A stretch of 64,000 nt of DNA from CAIVAT01 sp964525995. GTDB taxonomy: Bacteria; Bacteroidota; Bacteroidia; Bacteroidales; FEN-979. Location: contig CAZGIM010000005.1 in NCBI GenBank assembly GCA_964525995.1, forward strand, positions 1 to 64,000. Direction: 5' to 3'. Below are positions 43,699-54,097 of the stretch, one piece after another; position 1 is the first letter of the stretch, and every line of letters begins with the position of its first letter. The notes under the pieces are model-generated. The model did no database searches. It was not told the origin of the DNA and saw nothing but the letters and a program-made list of their open reading frames with translations. The position numbers and the translations under genes were made by a program.

Positions 43699-45237
43699 AT
43701 GAAACTTGTAAATTGTGCAACGATAATCACACTCACGATCCTGCTCCTGTCGTGTCAGGGCAATCGACTGGAAAACGATGAGGATAAACTCTCGGCTGAA
43801 ATACTCCTGCAGGAAAAAGAGGAGGCAGAACGCATTGAACGTGAAAACAGGCTGGCCGATTCACTGAAAAAGCTCCCTCCCGGATTCCGGTTCAGGGAAG
43901 ATCGTTCGGTTGATCCCTCCCACCCACCGGTGATCATCGACATTGCCGGAAGTCTTGAAAATATAAAAGATTTCGCACTTTCGGACGTGGCTTCCAAAAT
44001 CACCTATATCCGGATGGAAAAGCTCCCCGATTCCTCCTTCGCCACAGTAATGAAGTTCAGATATTACCTGATGGATTCGAATATCGTGGCGGTTAATCCA
44101 TCGGGAATCATCCTCTTTTCACGAAACGGGAAATACAAGTGTACTGTGGTGAAGAATGAAACCACCGGTATTGAAGTAAGCGCCAACCGAATGACGGTTA
44201 TGGGCAACAGCACCTTTGTCGGCGGCGGTACCACCATTTGGTCGGCCGGTAACAACCTGTTCTACAAATACCGGAATTCGCTCACGGGTCAGTCGTATAT
44301 CATGGAATATGATTGTTCGCAACCTCCGGTGAGTCTTTCCATGGGATTTGACCCGGAAAAGCCTGACAAGATCAGGGGGATGGGCCGGATTGCCATCGAT
44401 CTCAACCACGGGAAAAGAGTGGCTCCTCAAAAAGGTAATGTCAACGGTATGTGGTCCTCAGGAACTGACTTTATGTACCAGCAGCTGAGTTCCATGATGC
44501 TTGATCGAAACACCTATGTCCGGCAATTGTCCAGTCCATTCGATATGAACGGTAAATACTCCCTGGGGATCTTCGGTCAACAGGGTGATACCCTGGCGAC
44601 TTTTACCCAGTTTGAAAAGGTGGACCGCTTTTCAAAAACGGTTATGCGGGGTACGGATCAAGGCGTCCAGTATGAAAATAAAGGAAGGTACTACATACGT
44701 AATGCATTTAACGACACCGTTTTCCTGGTGTTACCTCCCAACCGGCTGTTACCGGTATATGTACTGAGGCTTGGCAAATACAAGCTGCTGAAAAAAGAAG
44801 GAGTGGATCCTGATTTCAACCTGAGTGGCAAAATAATCCCTGAAACCTGGGCCGATACCAGAAATTTCATATTTCTGACTTTCTCTAAAGACAGTTACAA
44901 CTGTCCGAATACCCGAGAAAGCAAGCAACTGAAACAATACTATGCGCTCTTCTCCAAATCGACCCGTAAGCTCTACCTTGTGAAGGGCGATCCGTATAAC
45001 TATGACCCTGATATTCTGAAAAATAATCTGGATGGCGGGATGTCTGTTTGGCCATCCTCCTGGATGGTGGGCAACCACGGCGAGATACTGATCTCATTGA
45101 AGGGAAAAGAGCTGAAAGAACACGAAAATTCTGCCACGTTCAGCGCCTCAACTGCCCCGGCGGCAAAAAAGAAAGAGTTGCTTAAATTGATCCAATCATT
45201 ACGCGATGATGAAGACATCCTGATGGTTGTCGAATAA
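43699..45237 (+). CDS. lipoprotein with beta-propeller-like domain, within the export operon
   Basis: 512 residues, lipobox LLLSCQ. Residues 27-55 form a charged coiled coil (EILLQEKEEAERIERENR). A repetitive beta-rich domain follows, with elements such as ILFSRNGKYKCTVVKNETTG, recalling the 6-bladed beta-propeller/DUF4933-type lipoproteins of Bacteroidota. The family call is tentative. The gene sits between permease 1 (67 bp) and permease 2 (11 bp), so it is probably a component or cargo of the export machine rather than an unrelated insertion. Confidence 0.6.
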   Translation: MKLVNCATIITLTILLLSCQGNRLENDEDKLSAEILLQEKEEAERIERENRLADSLKKLPPGFRFREDRSVDPSHPPVIIDIAGSLENIKDFALSDVASKITYIRMEKLPDSSFATVMKFRYYLMDSNIVAVNPSGIILFSRNGKYKCTVVKNETTGIEVSANRMTVMGNSTFVGGGTTIWSAGNNLFYKYRNSLTGQSYIMEYDCSQPPVSLSMGFDPEKPDKIRGMGRIAIDLNHGKRVAPQKGNVNGMWSSGTDFMYQQLSSMMLDRNTYVRQLSSPFDMNGKYSLGIFGQQGDTLATFTQFEKVDRFSKTVMRGTDQGVQYENKGRYYIRNAFNDTVFLVLPPNRLLPVYVLRLGKYKLLKKEGVDPDFNLSGKIIPETWADTRNFIFLTFSKDSYNCPNTRESKQLKQYYALFSKSTRKLYLVKGDPYNYDPDILKNNLDGGMSVWPSSWMVGNHGEILISLKGKELKEHENSATFSASTAPAAKKKELLKLIQSLRDDEDILMVVE

Positions 45238-45248
45238 TTACAAAGCCA

Positions 45249-47645
45249 ATGATCAATCCATTTAGAATAGTTTTTCGCAACCTCATACGTAAACCGGTTT
45301 ACTCCTTGATCACCCTGCTGGGGTTTACCCTCGGCGTGATGGCCAGTTTATTGATCTACCTGTGGGTGCTGAATGAATTGAGCTATGAAAAGTTCCATCC
45401 CGGTCATGACCGGATTTACCGTGTACTCACGCTTGCCAAAGAGGGCGATGAGGTGGTGAAATCGGCCGGGTGCTACCGGCCGGTTGCGAAAACCCTGAAG
45501 ATGACCTACCCGCAAATCGAAAGCGCCACCTACCTCAGTTTCGATTCAGAGGACTCCCCCCTGAAAAGGGAGCAGGGTGACGAAAAGATCGAGTCACGCT
45601 GTATGAGTACCAATGAGGATTTCTTTGCCATTTTCAGCGGATTTACCTTCCTTGAGGGCACACCGGAAAACGCATTTTCAAAACCATCAAACACTGTGCT
45701 TTCGGAGGAGGTCGCCCGAAAATTGTTCGGCAAGGAGCCGGCTTTAGGCAAAATTGTCGTCAGTGACAAGTATGATAAGAACATTTATATCGTAAGCGGA
45801 GTTGTTCGGATACCAAAGCAGAGCCACCTCGATTTCGGGTTTGTTGTTTCAGGGAAATGCAACAGGTACGCTTATTTGGAGGACAGCTGGGGCGATAAGG
45901 CCCATGTGCGCGTTTACATCAAACTTGTAAAGAATGCTTTGATCGACGACAAGTTTCTGAATTCCATTGCCAACCACCTTGGCCGGTTCACCAGGCTGAA
46001 GGATAAACTTGTATTTCAGCCGCTGACTGATATCCATCTGCACACCGATTACCAGACATACCTCTATGATAAAAATATCAGCAACTCCAAGTATGTATGG
46101 ATCTTCTCCGGGTTGGCCCTGTTGATCATTCTTATGGCGGCACTGAATTTTTCGGTGTTGTCGGTGGCGCGGTCATCGGAGCGGTCAACAGAAATAGGTA
46201 TCAAAAAAGTGTGTGGCGCCGAACGATCCGGTATTATCCTTCAGTTTATGGGCGAAGCGGTTGTACAAACCACGGCGGCTACGCTGATAGCCCTCTTTCT
46301 GATCTGTTTGATCCTGCCCTGGTTCAATGCATTTACCGGGCAATCCCTCACCATGAATTATTCTTTCGGGCTGATGATCATTATTCTGCTGTTAACGGTT
46401 TTAGTGGGGGTTGTTGCAGGTATTTATCCCTCCTTGTACCTGTCCTCCTTAAAAACCACCAGAATCTTCCGGGGCGGGAGCCAGACCGGGTCGAAGAGCA
46501 ATTTTACCAGGTTACTGGTGGTGATACAGTTCAGCATCGCTGCCTTCTTCATCATTGTCACATCGTTCTTTATCAAGCAGCTAAATTATATCCAGGGGAA
46601 AGATCTGGGTTTCGACCGGAAAAATATCGTGGTCATTCCAACAGGTCTTTGGTATGAGAATAGATCTTTTAAGGATGAGTTGTTGAAGAATACCAACATC
46701 CTGGGGGTAACTGCAACCGCCAATGCTCCCATTGACTTCAACTGGCAGGTGAGGCTTGCTATCGACCATGCCGGCCGTTCTGATAGCATCAGGGCCGCCA
46801 TGATTTGGGCGGATGAGGACTTTGCTAAAACCTATAAATTGGAAATTGTAAAGGGACAATTCCTCCGGATGGATTTCGATGGATTCTGGAAAGCCCTGGA
46901 AGCTGATACCAGCCGAAAACCGGTGGGGGAGGAGCGTTTTTCCTTACCTGCTGTCATCAATGAAGCGGCTGAAAAAGCCTTCGGGTATAAGAACCCTATC
47001 GGAGAGCGAATCGGGAACTATGTCATAGTCGGAGTAGTAAAGGACTTTCATTTCCGTCCGCTTCATTATCCAATCGGTCCACTGATCTTGACCTACGATC
47101 CGCAAAACATCATGACAATGAATGTACGCATATCAGACAATAACCGGGCAGAGACCTTGAAATTCATTCGCGATGTTTACCGGAAACACCGGCATTCGAG
47201 AGGATTTTCCTACAGTTACTTCGACGACCTGCTGGCTCGGAAATACCAGGATGAGGTGAGGCTTCGCAACCTGACCCTGATCTTTTCGGCCCTGGCCATC
47301 ATCATCGCCATGCTTGGCATCCTGGGTATGGCCGTATTTTCCTGCAACCGCCGCACCAAAGAAATCGGGATCCGCAAAGCCAATGGCGCCTCCATATCCG
47401 AAATCCTGTTCATGCTGAACAAAGAGTTCCTGAAATGGGTGGTGGTGGCTTTTTTGATCGCCATACCGGTAGCCTGGTATGCAATGTACCAGTGGATCGG
47501 GAATTTTGCATACCGGACCGGACTCAGTTGGTGGGTGTTTCTGCTGGCAGCCTGTCTGACCCTGTTCACAGCCCTGATTGCGGTAAACTGGCATGCCTTC
47601 AGTGTGGCCCGAAGAAATCCTGTTGAGGCGCTGCGAGATGAATAA
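45249..47645 (+). CDS. FtsX/MacB-like ABC permease 2
   Basis: 798 residues, same architecture as permease 1 (LITLLGFTLGVMASLLIYLWVLNELSYEKF at the start of the protein is partly identical in pattern: VLNELSYE is shared). The ATPase-coupling motifs are RSTEIGIKKVCGAER and RTKEIGIRKANGAS. The first 60 residues and the C-terminus (NPVEALRDE) are closest to permeases 1 and 3, indicating gene duplication within the operon. Confidence 0.92.
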   Translation: MINPFRIVFRNLIRKPVYSLITLLGFTLGVMASLLIYLWVLNELSYEKFHPGHDRIYRVLTLAKEGDEVVKSAGCYRPVAKTLKMTYPQIESATYLSFDSEDSPLKREQGDEKIESRCMSTNEDFFAIFSGFTFLEGTPENAFSKPSNTVLSEEVARKLFGKEPALGKIVVSDKYDKNIYIVSGVVRIPKQSHLDFGFVVSGKCNRYAYLEDSWGDKAHVRVYIKLVKNALIDDKFLNSIANHLGRFTRLKDKLVFQPLTDIHLHTDYQTYLYDKNISNSKYVWIFSGLALLIILMAALNFSVLSVARSSERSTEIGIKKVCGAERSGIILQFMGEAVVQTTAATLIALFLICLILPWFNAFTGQSLTMNYSFGLMIIILLLTVLVGVVAGIYPSLYLSSLKTTRIFRGGSQTGSKSNFTRLLVVIQFSIAAFFIIVTSFFIKQLNYIQGKDLGFDRKNIVVIPTGLWYENRSFKDELLKNTNILGVTATANAPIDFNWQVRLAIDHAGRSDSIRAAMIWADEDFAKTYKLEIVKGQFLRMDFDGFWKALEADTSRKPVGEERFSLPAVINEAAEKAFGYKNPIGERIGNYVIVGVVKDFHFRPLHYPIGPLILTYDPQNIMTMNVRISDNNRAETLKFIRDVYRKHRHSRGFSYSYFDDLLARKYQDEVRLRNLTLIFSALAIIIAMLGILGMAVFSCNRRTKEIGIRKANGASISEILFMLNKEFLKWVVVAFLIAIPVAWYAMYQWIGNFAYRTGLSWWVFLLAACLTLFTALIAVNWHAFSVARRNPVEALRDE

Positions 47646-47668
47646 ATGATTCCATAACCATCGCTGAC

Positions 47669-49981
47669 ATGTTTAAACATATTTTGAAAATCACACTGCG
47701 GAATTACAGGAAGAACCTTTTATTTACCCTGATCATTGTATTCGGACTGGCCATCAGCATGGCCACTATCCTGGTCATCACCCGTTATGTCATCCAGGAA
47801 TACAGTATGGATAAATTCCATAGAGCGTACAATAATATTTTCCTTCTCATGAATATTGCCTCCGATGGCAACAGCTCAACGGTAAAACAGGACTGGGCTG
47901 AGAAAATCAGATCCAGCTATCCTGAAGTCAAAGAGACTTGCCGCATTGACCGCATCGAGTTCAATGTGATCCAATCATCCGGTCCCATAAGACTGAAACA
48001 AATATTATCCACTGATCCCTCCTTTTTCAACATCTTTTCATTTCCTGTTGTTAAAGGAGATTCGGCCAATCCATTACCTGATCTGCAATCCATCGTTATC
48101 ACCGAAAGTACTGCCAGGAAGCTTTTCGGCACTGATGAACCTTTGGGAAAAACAGTTAAAATAAAACTCGATGATAAGGAAGAGCAGTTAACGGTAACCG
48201 CCATTACCAAAGATCCTCCTTCAGATTCCAGAATTCAGTTCGAGGCGCTGGTTTCCTATGAGAATAAATCCTTTCATTACCGCATGATGTCATTCAGCAG
48301 CATGAAAAAGGGCATTCACCAGGTTATTTATATGTGCGATATCTACCTGTTGATTCATCCAAAAGCCAATATTCCCCGGATGGATAACCGGCTGAAAAAT
48401 GAATCCTACAGAGAAATGAAAGAAGATGGCTTCTTTTCTTACCTGAAATTTCATCCTTATTCAGAGGTTTATTTCGATAAAACACAAACCGACAGCTTTA
48501 AACATGGCGATAAAACCATGCTTTTTGTCTTCAGTTCGCTGGCTTTTCTGCTGATCCTGCTTGCCTGCATCAACTACATCAACCTGACGACTATAAAAGC
48601 TTTTTCACGTACCCGGGAGATCGGCTACAAGAAAGTTTCCGGAGCTTCACGCAAAACACTGACTCTGCAGTTCCTTTTTGAATCGGTCGGCCTTTCGGTC
48701 ATTGCATTTATTTTTGGAATATTCTTATCGAAATATTTGGCCAGCATGTTCAGCAAGCTCGTCAACAGCGGGGTGGATGTCACCTGGTTTTTCCGGTTCC
48801 CGCAGCTCCTCTGGGTTTTGCTGTTCATGTTAATCCTCGGACTGATCTCCGGTTATTATCCATCCCTGTATCTCTCCCGGATAAAAACCTCGGAACTGTT
48901 CAATAGCCGGAGTATGAACAACAAGCACATTCTACTGCTACCCAAAAACCTTTTCATCTTCCAGTTTACCATTGCTGTCACCCTGATTATCTCCGCCATG
49001 GTAATTGAAAAACAACTGAATTTTATCAATACCAAGGATCTCGGATTTGACAAAAACAACATGTTACATCTTACCATACCCAGCGAGATCAAACCTTTTG
49101 CACTGAAATCGGAGTTGATGAACAGTCCAGGCATCTCCAATATCACCCTTTCTTACGGAACTCCTGCAAAACTGGCGGCTACCGATGGAAAATATTGGTT
49201 CATCTCAACCGATACTTCCTTTATCCCCACTTTCGGGATCAGGATACTGAAGGGAAGGAATTTTGCACCGGGGGATAAGAATGTCTGCCTGGTCAACGAA
49301 ACCCTCATGAAGGAAAACAAATGGGAGGATTTTCGCGGAAAGCGAACCGACAACGGAGAGATCATCGGGGTGGTGCAGGATTTTCATACCAGTTCCCTGT
49401 ATGAGAAAATCGTTCCGGTTGAGATTGATTTCAATACTTCCTTTCTCTTCGACATGAGTATAAAATTGAATGGCACCGATACCAAAGGAACACTTGATTT
49501 CATCAAGGCCACATGGAAAAAGATGGCCCCTTACAGCCCTATGGAGTATTATTTTTATGACGACTGGATCGGCAGGCAATATAAAAAAGATGAAGCCTTT
49601 GCAAGACTGATCTCTGCGTTCACCTTTATTGCCATACTGATATCCTGCCTGGGATTATTCGGACTGCTGGTATACGTGATCGAACGACGGGCAAAAGAGA
49701 TCGGCATCCGCAAGATCAATGGAGCCGAAACCCTGGAAATTCTGGTGATGCTCAACAAAAACTTTTTAAAATGGGTAGCTATTGCATTTGTGATTGCCGC
49801 CCCCATTGCCTGGCTCCTCCTGTACAGATGGCTCCAGAATTTTGCGTATAAGACGAGGCTCAATGGGTGGTTTTTCCTGCTCGCCGGCTTGATCTCAGTG
49901 GCCATTGCCCTGCTGACTGTGAGTTGGAAAAGCTGGCTGGCGGCACGACGGAACCCGGCGGAGGTGTTGAGGGATGAATAG
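47669..49981 (+). CDS. FtsX/MacB-like ABC permease 3
   Basis: 770 residues. Coupling motifs RTREIGYKKVSGASR and RAKEIGIRKINGAE and the same C-terminal end (NPAEVLRDE). The second half aligns well with permease 2 (LNKNFLKWVAIAF versus LNKEFLKWVVVAF). The periplasmic domains are the most divergent part, which suggests different substrates or partners. 23 bp after permease 2. Confidence 0.92.
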   Translation: MFKHILKITLRNYRKNLLFTLIIVFGLAISMATILVITRYVIQEYSMDKFHRAYNNIFLLMNIASDGNSSTVKQDWAEKIRSSYPEVKETCRIDRIEFNVIQSSGPIRLKQILSTDPSFFNIFSFPVVKGDSANPLPDLQSIVITESTARKLFGTDEPLGKTVKIKLDDKEEQLTVTAITKDPPSDSRIQFEALVSYENKSFHYRMMSFSSMKKGIHQVIYMCDIYLLIHPKANIPRMDNRLKNESYREMKEDGFFSYLKFHPYSEVYFDKTQTDSFKHGDKTMLFVFSSLAFLLILLACINYINLTTIKAFSRTREIGYKKVSGASRKTLTLQFLFESVGLSVIAFIFGIFLSKYLASMFSKLVNSGVDVTWFFRFPQLLWVLLFMLILGLISGYYPSLYLSRIKTSELFNSRSMNNKHILLLPKNLFIFQFTIAVTLIISAMVIEKQLNFINTKDLGFDKNNMLHLTIPSEIKPFALKSELMNSPGISNITLSYGTPAKLAATDGKYWFISTDTSFIPTFGIRILKGRNFAPGDKNVCLVNETLMKENKWEDFRGKRTDNGEIIGVVQDFHTSSLYEKIVPVEIDFNTSFLFDMSIKLNGTDTKGTLDFIKATWKKMAPYSPMEYYFYDDWIGRQYKKDEAFARLISAFTFIAILISCLGLFGLLVYVIERRAKEIGIRKINGAETLEILVMLNKNFLKWVAIAFVIAAPIAWLLLYRWLQNFAYKTRLNGWFFLLAGLISVAIALLTVSWKSWLAARRNPAEVLRDE

Positions 49982-50052
49982 AATCACTCAATACTGATAA
50001 TGTGATAGCATCAATATGATTGGTAACGAAGCTGATAAAAACATAATTAAAC

Positions 50053-52407
50053 ATGAATGATCTCAGATTTATTTTCAGGATCCTGAAACGGAATCCGCTC
50101 TCTTTTTTCGTCAATGTCATTGGACTGAGTGTAGCATTAACCACGGTGATCTTTACCCTCACCTACATCCGGTATGAGTTGAGCTTTGACCGTCATTTCA
50201 AAACCAAAGACCGTGTGGTAAGACTATACAGCCGGGTAACCGATAATACAAGCACCCAGGTATATGGTATTTCCCTGCGCAGCGCTTATTCCCAGCTTCC
50301 CGAAATGGTACCCGAAGTGGAGGCTGCCGTTCAGTTATATGGTGGCTGGCCGGCATCGGTTCAAACCAAAGAAACCAAGGCAGAGAAAGTCGGGATTTTT
50401 TATGCCGACCCTGAATTTTTCAAAGTTTTCGGACTTGGACTCCGCCTTGGTGATGAAAAAACCGCACTGGTTGGGGCCAAAAACGCTGTAATAACCTCTT
50501 CTGTTGCAGAAAAACTTTTCCATTCTACCAACTGCATTGGGAAATCTGTGGAAGCAGATGGAGAACAAGTGGTGATTACCGGTGTAATGGATGAGATTCC
50601 AAAAAACTCGCATCTGAATTTCGGAATCCTGATCTCTATACCAACACTCGAAATGAAATGGTTGTCATCAAGCCTCGAATTTCAAACCTATTACCTGCTG
50701 AAACCCAATACAGATTTTAAAGCAGCCAGCGAAAAAATTGCAGCTGCCAATAACAGGCTCATGAAAGACTGGGCAAGCAACTGGCATGCAAAAATACAAT
50801 CGGGGGTGGAACCGCTTACCGACCTGTACCTGTATTCGGAGGCAGGTTCATTTATCCCGATCCATGGCAGTACAAAACAAATCGTGATTGTGGGATTGAT
50901 TGCGTTGTTTGTCCTGCTTACAGCATTGGTCAGCTATATCAATTTGTTTATCATTCAAGGCGAAAAACGCATTGCCGAAATATCAACCCGTACCATGTTC
51001 GGTGCGACTAAAGCCAGTATTGCCAGGCTGTTTTTTTTGGAAACATTGATCGTTTTTCTTTTTTCTGCTGTTTTAGCATTTCTGATTATCTATATGGCAA
51101 TGCCATACCTGTCAAACCTGTTGCAATCAAAAGTTGACCTTTCCGATCTGCTGTCATTTGGAGGAATTCTTTCTGTTATGATTGTGCTGATGGTACTTAT
51201 CGTGGTTACATCAGGCTATCCTGTACTTTATCTTTCGAGAATGAAATACGCGTTGGGGTTGAGGGGAAAGATTTCGGGCAGCGGAAACAGCAACTGGTTA
51301 TCGATCGCATCGGTATTTGTACAGTTCATGGTAGCCTCATTCTTTATTAGTTGCGTTGTTATTATTGTAGCGCAATTATCTTATATGCACCAGGTACCGT
51401 TAGGGTTCGATAAGAACAATGTTATCACAATCAGCAATTGCAGCGCTCCCATTTCGAAAAAGTATGAAAGCATTAAAACAGAATTGTTGAAACTTCCGTT
51501 TGTTACTGCCGTTTGCGGAGGAGAACATTTTATGGGCGGGGGATGCAGTGGCCAGGTCATCAGGAATGTAACCGATTTGGAAAATAGCAACAAGGCGATC
51601 AACGAATACCGCGAAAAGCCCGGATTTGGTGAACTCATGAATTTTAAGTTGATCGATGGTCGGTTTTTTCGACAATCCATGGCCGACAGCCAGGCGGTCA
51701 TATTAAACGAATCGGCAGTCAAATTACTCGGTTTAAGTCCAAAAGCCGGACAAACAATTATTTACAGGGACGAACGGGTTGAAATTATTGGTGTTGTGAA
51801 GGATTTTTATTATGAGTTCAACCCTGGTGAGGCCATTGAACCTTTAGTCATTGCCAATTGTTTCTGGGGAACCCCGAACATTTACATCCGTAGCAACAAT
51901 CCGTTGACAGAAAGCCAATTGAAGCAGATAAAGACAGTTTTTCATTACTTTGATAATAATTACATTTTCCACCACAGTACCTTGGCAGATATCTTTGATG
52001 GTATGTATAAGAAAGAAAACCGGCTTGCTCAAATGGTTTTCATCGGAGGAACCGAAGTGGTCATCATCAGCCTGCTCAGTTTACTCGCGCTGACTATTCT
52101 TAAAATCTCACGCCGCACGAAGGAGATTGGAATCAGGAAGGTGAATGGGAGCACGGTTTTAGAACTTGTTTCCGGTTTGTTAAAGGAGACGATGATCATG
52201 GTCGCCGGCGCCATCCTCGTTGCTTCTCTGGCAGGTTACCTGGTAATGGACAGATGGCTTTCGGATTATGCAGAACGCATTCATCTCACCCCGGGATATT
52301 TTTTGTTAAGCGCCTTGTTCGTTTTCATCATCGCCTTTGTTGCAACGATATGGCAGGCCTGGCGGGCTGCCACAAGCAATCCGGTGGAGGCGCTTAAGTA
52401 TGAATGA
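50053..52407 (+). CDS. FtsX/MacB-like ABC permease 4
   Basis: 784 residues. The N-terminal helix is NVIGLSVALTTVIFTLTYIR. The first coupling motif is divergent (EKRIAEISTRTMFGATK), while the second is canonical (RTKEIGIRKVNGST). The end is NPVEALKYE. The altered first motif may mean asymmetric contact with the ATPase. Last gene of the operon, 71 bp after permease 3. Base composition is slightly more AT-rich than in permeases 1 and 2. Confidence 0.9.
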   Translation: MNDLRFIFRILKRNPLSFFVNVIGLSVALTTVIFTLTYIRYELSFDRHFKTKDRVVRLYSRVTDNTSTQVYGISLRSAYSQLPEMVPEVEAAVQLYGGWPASVQTKETKAEKVGIFYADPEFFKVFGLGLRLGDEKTALVGAKNAVITSSVAEKLFHSTNCIGKSVEADGEQVVITGVMDEIPKNSHLNFGILISIPTLEMKWLSSSLEFQTYYLLKPNTDFKAASEKIAAANNRLMKDWASNWHAKIQSGVEPLTDLYLYSEAGSFIPIHGSTKQIVIVGLIALFVLLTALVSYINLFIIQGEKRIAEISTRTMFGATKASIARLFFLETLIVFLFSAVLAFLIIYMAMPYLSNLLQSKVDLSDLLSFGGILSVMIVLMVLIVVTSGYPVLYLSRMKYALGLRGKISGSGNSNWLSIASVFVQFMVASFFISCVVIIVAQLSYMHQVPLGFDKNNVITISNCSAPISKKYESIKTELLKLPFVTAVCGGEHFMGGGCSGQVIRNVTDLENSNKAINEYREKPGFGELMNFKLIDGRFFRQSMADSQAVILNESAVKLLGLSPKAGQTIIYRDERVEIIGVVKDFYYEFNPGEAIEPLVIANCFWGTPNIYIRSNNPLTESQLKQIKTVFHYFDNNYIFHHSTLADIFDGMYKKENRLAQMVFIGGTEVVIISLLSLLALTILKISRRTKEIGIRKVNGSTVLELVSGLLKETMIMVAGAILVASLAGYLVMDRWLSDYAERIHLTPGYFLLSALFVFIIAFVATIWQAWRAATSNPVEALKYE

Positions 52408-52447
52408 ATTCTGATGGTCATCTATCTTCACTTGATTGACCAAGGCC

Positions 52448-52710
52448 ATGAAACTGACGAAAACAGATACCGCAAAATTCCGGAAAATCTGCATTGCAGT
52501 GTGATTGGTGGTTCTTTGCCCGCTGCAGGAGCGCTTGGATTATTATAAAGTGCAAACCGTCAATCCGGTTGGGCAACAAGAGGTAAAAGCCTGACAGCGG
52601 GAGTGTTCAGATCGCTTTTTCAAAGATTCAATAGACTGAGGTTTATGTAAAGGCCAGGGGGCGGACCCATGCGCTATGGCTCGTTCCGGGAACCGGCAGA
52701 CCTGTGCTTA
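52448..52710 (+). pseudogene. decayed copy of the lipoprotein gene at 34088
   Basis: Starts MKLTKTDTAKFRKICIAV, then a stop; continues LVVLCPLQE and YYKVQTVNPVGQQEVKA and, after a deletion, GSVQIAFSKIQ and EVYVKARG. These match the parent in order. The missing 236 bp lies between two AAAAACCT words in the parent (34225-34232 and 34461-34468), so a microhomology deletion is likely. Beyond it, to 53121, an open frame (52676-52924) starts inside the relic and has no recognisable domain; the rest shows nothing. Confidence 0.8.
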
Positions 52711-53121
52711 TGATCCGTTTATCGCACATGGTGAGCGTTACTTCATTTTTTTTGTGTATCCGATCAGGGGACCGGTACCCATCTCGCTGGGTTCTTCACC
52801 GGTAAAAACGGCCATGGTTGATGTAAAAGACCCGGAAGGTAAAATGTTAATGAGAAAACATTCGGGAAAGAGACCGGAATCAACCCGGCAAACAGACCCA
52901 AAGGAAATTACTTCACTGATCTGATGGTTGAACATCAGAAAATAATCAGAAAAATATCCGTCGAAGGAAAATATAGTCCATCAACCTGCAAAAGGACTGT
53001 TATGCCATTTTTTCGTGCGTCATTTGCGCCGTAATTCAGGATGTAATCTTCTTCAGCAATTACAATTAACGATAAAGAAAAATTATGATGAAAAAACTAT
53101 GAAATTAAAAACTATTAACGA

Positions 53122-54090
53122 ATGAAATCAATTGTATATATGAAATACGGACCTCCTGAAGTTCTTCTTCCGAAAGAGGTTGAAAAACCCATTCCCGCGA
53201 ACCATGAAGTTCTCGTAAAGATTATGGCCACAACCGTTACCGCCGCCGATTGCATGATGCGCAGGGGCGATACCGTTTTAAGCAGGATATTCCTGGGATT
53301 CAGAAAACCGCGGAAAAAATATCAAATCCCCGGAACCGAGTTCTCAGGCGTTGTTGAATCGGTTGGTCAAAAAGTCAGCAAGTTCAAACCCGGCGATGAG
53401 GTGTATGGTTTCAGAGGCTTTGGAACCGGTTGCTATGCCTCGTACAAATGTATACATGAAAATGATTCGCTGGCCCTGAAGCCGCGTAACATGGATTTTC
53501 GCGAAGCCGCATCCATCGTTGACGGTGCATCAACGGCGTTGTTTTTCCTGAAAGAAAAAGCCGGTATCCAGAAAGGGCAGAAAGTCTTGATAAATGGAGC
53601 ATCCGGCAGCATCGGTACATTTGCCGTTCAATTAGCAAGCTATTTCGGCGCTGAGGTGACAGGCGTTTGCAGTACCAGGAACATGGAGCTGGTTAAACTG
53701 TTGGGGGCCGAAAGAGTCATGGATTATACCGAATACGATTTTACCGAAGCCGTCAATACCTACGATATCATCTTCGACACCGTGGGAAAAAGTTCCTTTA
53801 CCCATTGCAGGAAAGCGCTTAAACCCGGTGGCAAATACCTGGTGACGGTCATGACATTTAGGCACGTTCTGCTGTCGTTGCTAACCCGGATCGGGAAGGG
53901 GAAGAAGGTGATCTTTTCCATGTCGGTTAACAAGACCGATGCATTAAATTTTATCCGGACCATGGTTGAAGCCGGAAACCTGGTAACTATTATCGATAAG
54001 GAATATTCCCTTGAAGAAATACAGGAAGCCCACGCCTATGTTGAAAAAGGTCATAAAACGGGAAGCGTGGTGATTACCGTCAACAATTAA
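53122..54090 (+). CDS. NAD(P)-dependent alcohol dehydrogenase / quinone oxidoreductase (zinc-free MDR)
   Basis: 322 residues. GroES-like N-terminal domain (PPEVLLPKEVEKPIPANHEVLVK) then a Rossmann domain with the nucleotide motif INGASGSIGTFAVQLASYFGAEV, followed by GKYLVTV and a C-terminal KTGSVVITV. No structural or catalytic zinc cysteines are apparent, as in the quinone oxidoreductase-like branch of MDR proteins. It reduces quinones or enals with NAD(P)H; the precise substrate is unknown. A DUF4932 gene follows 7 bp later, so the two are co-transcribed. Confidence 0.88.
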   Translation: MKSIVYMKYGPPEVLLPKEVEKPIPANHEVLVKIMATTVTAADCMMRRGDTVLSRIFLGFRKPRKKYQIPGTEFSGVVESVGQKVSKFKPGDEVYGFRGFGTGCYASYKCIHENDSLALKPRNMDFREAASIVDGASTALFFLKEKAGIQKGQKVLINGASGSIGTFAVQLASYFGAEVTGVCSTRNMELVKLLGAERVMDYTEYDFTEAVNTYDIIFDTVGKSSFTHCRKALKPGGKYLVTVMTFRHVLLSLLTRIGKGKKVIFSMSVNKTDALNFIRTMVEAGNLVTIIDKEYSLEEIQEAHAYVEKGHKTGSVVITVNN

Positions 54091-54097
54091 CCGGGAT

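Noticed and set aside
52676..52924. 82-codon plus-strand frame after the lipoprotein relic
   Set aside because: It begins inside the relic and has no recognised domain; possibly another gene remnant but unsupported.
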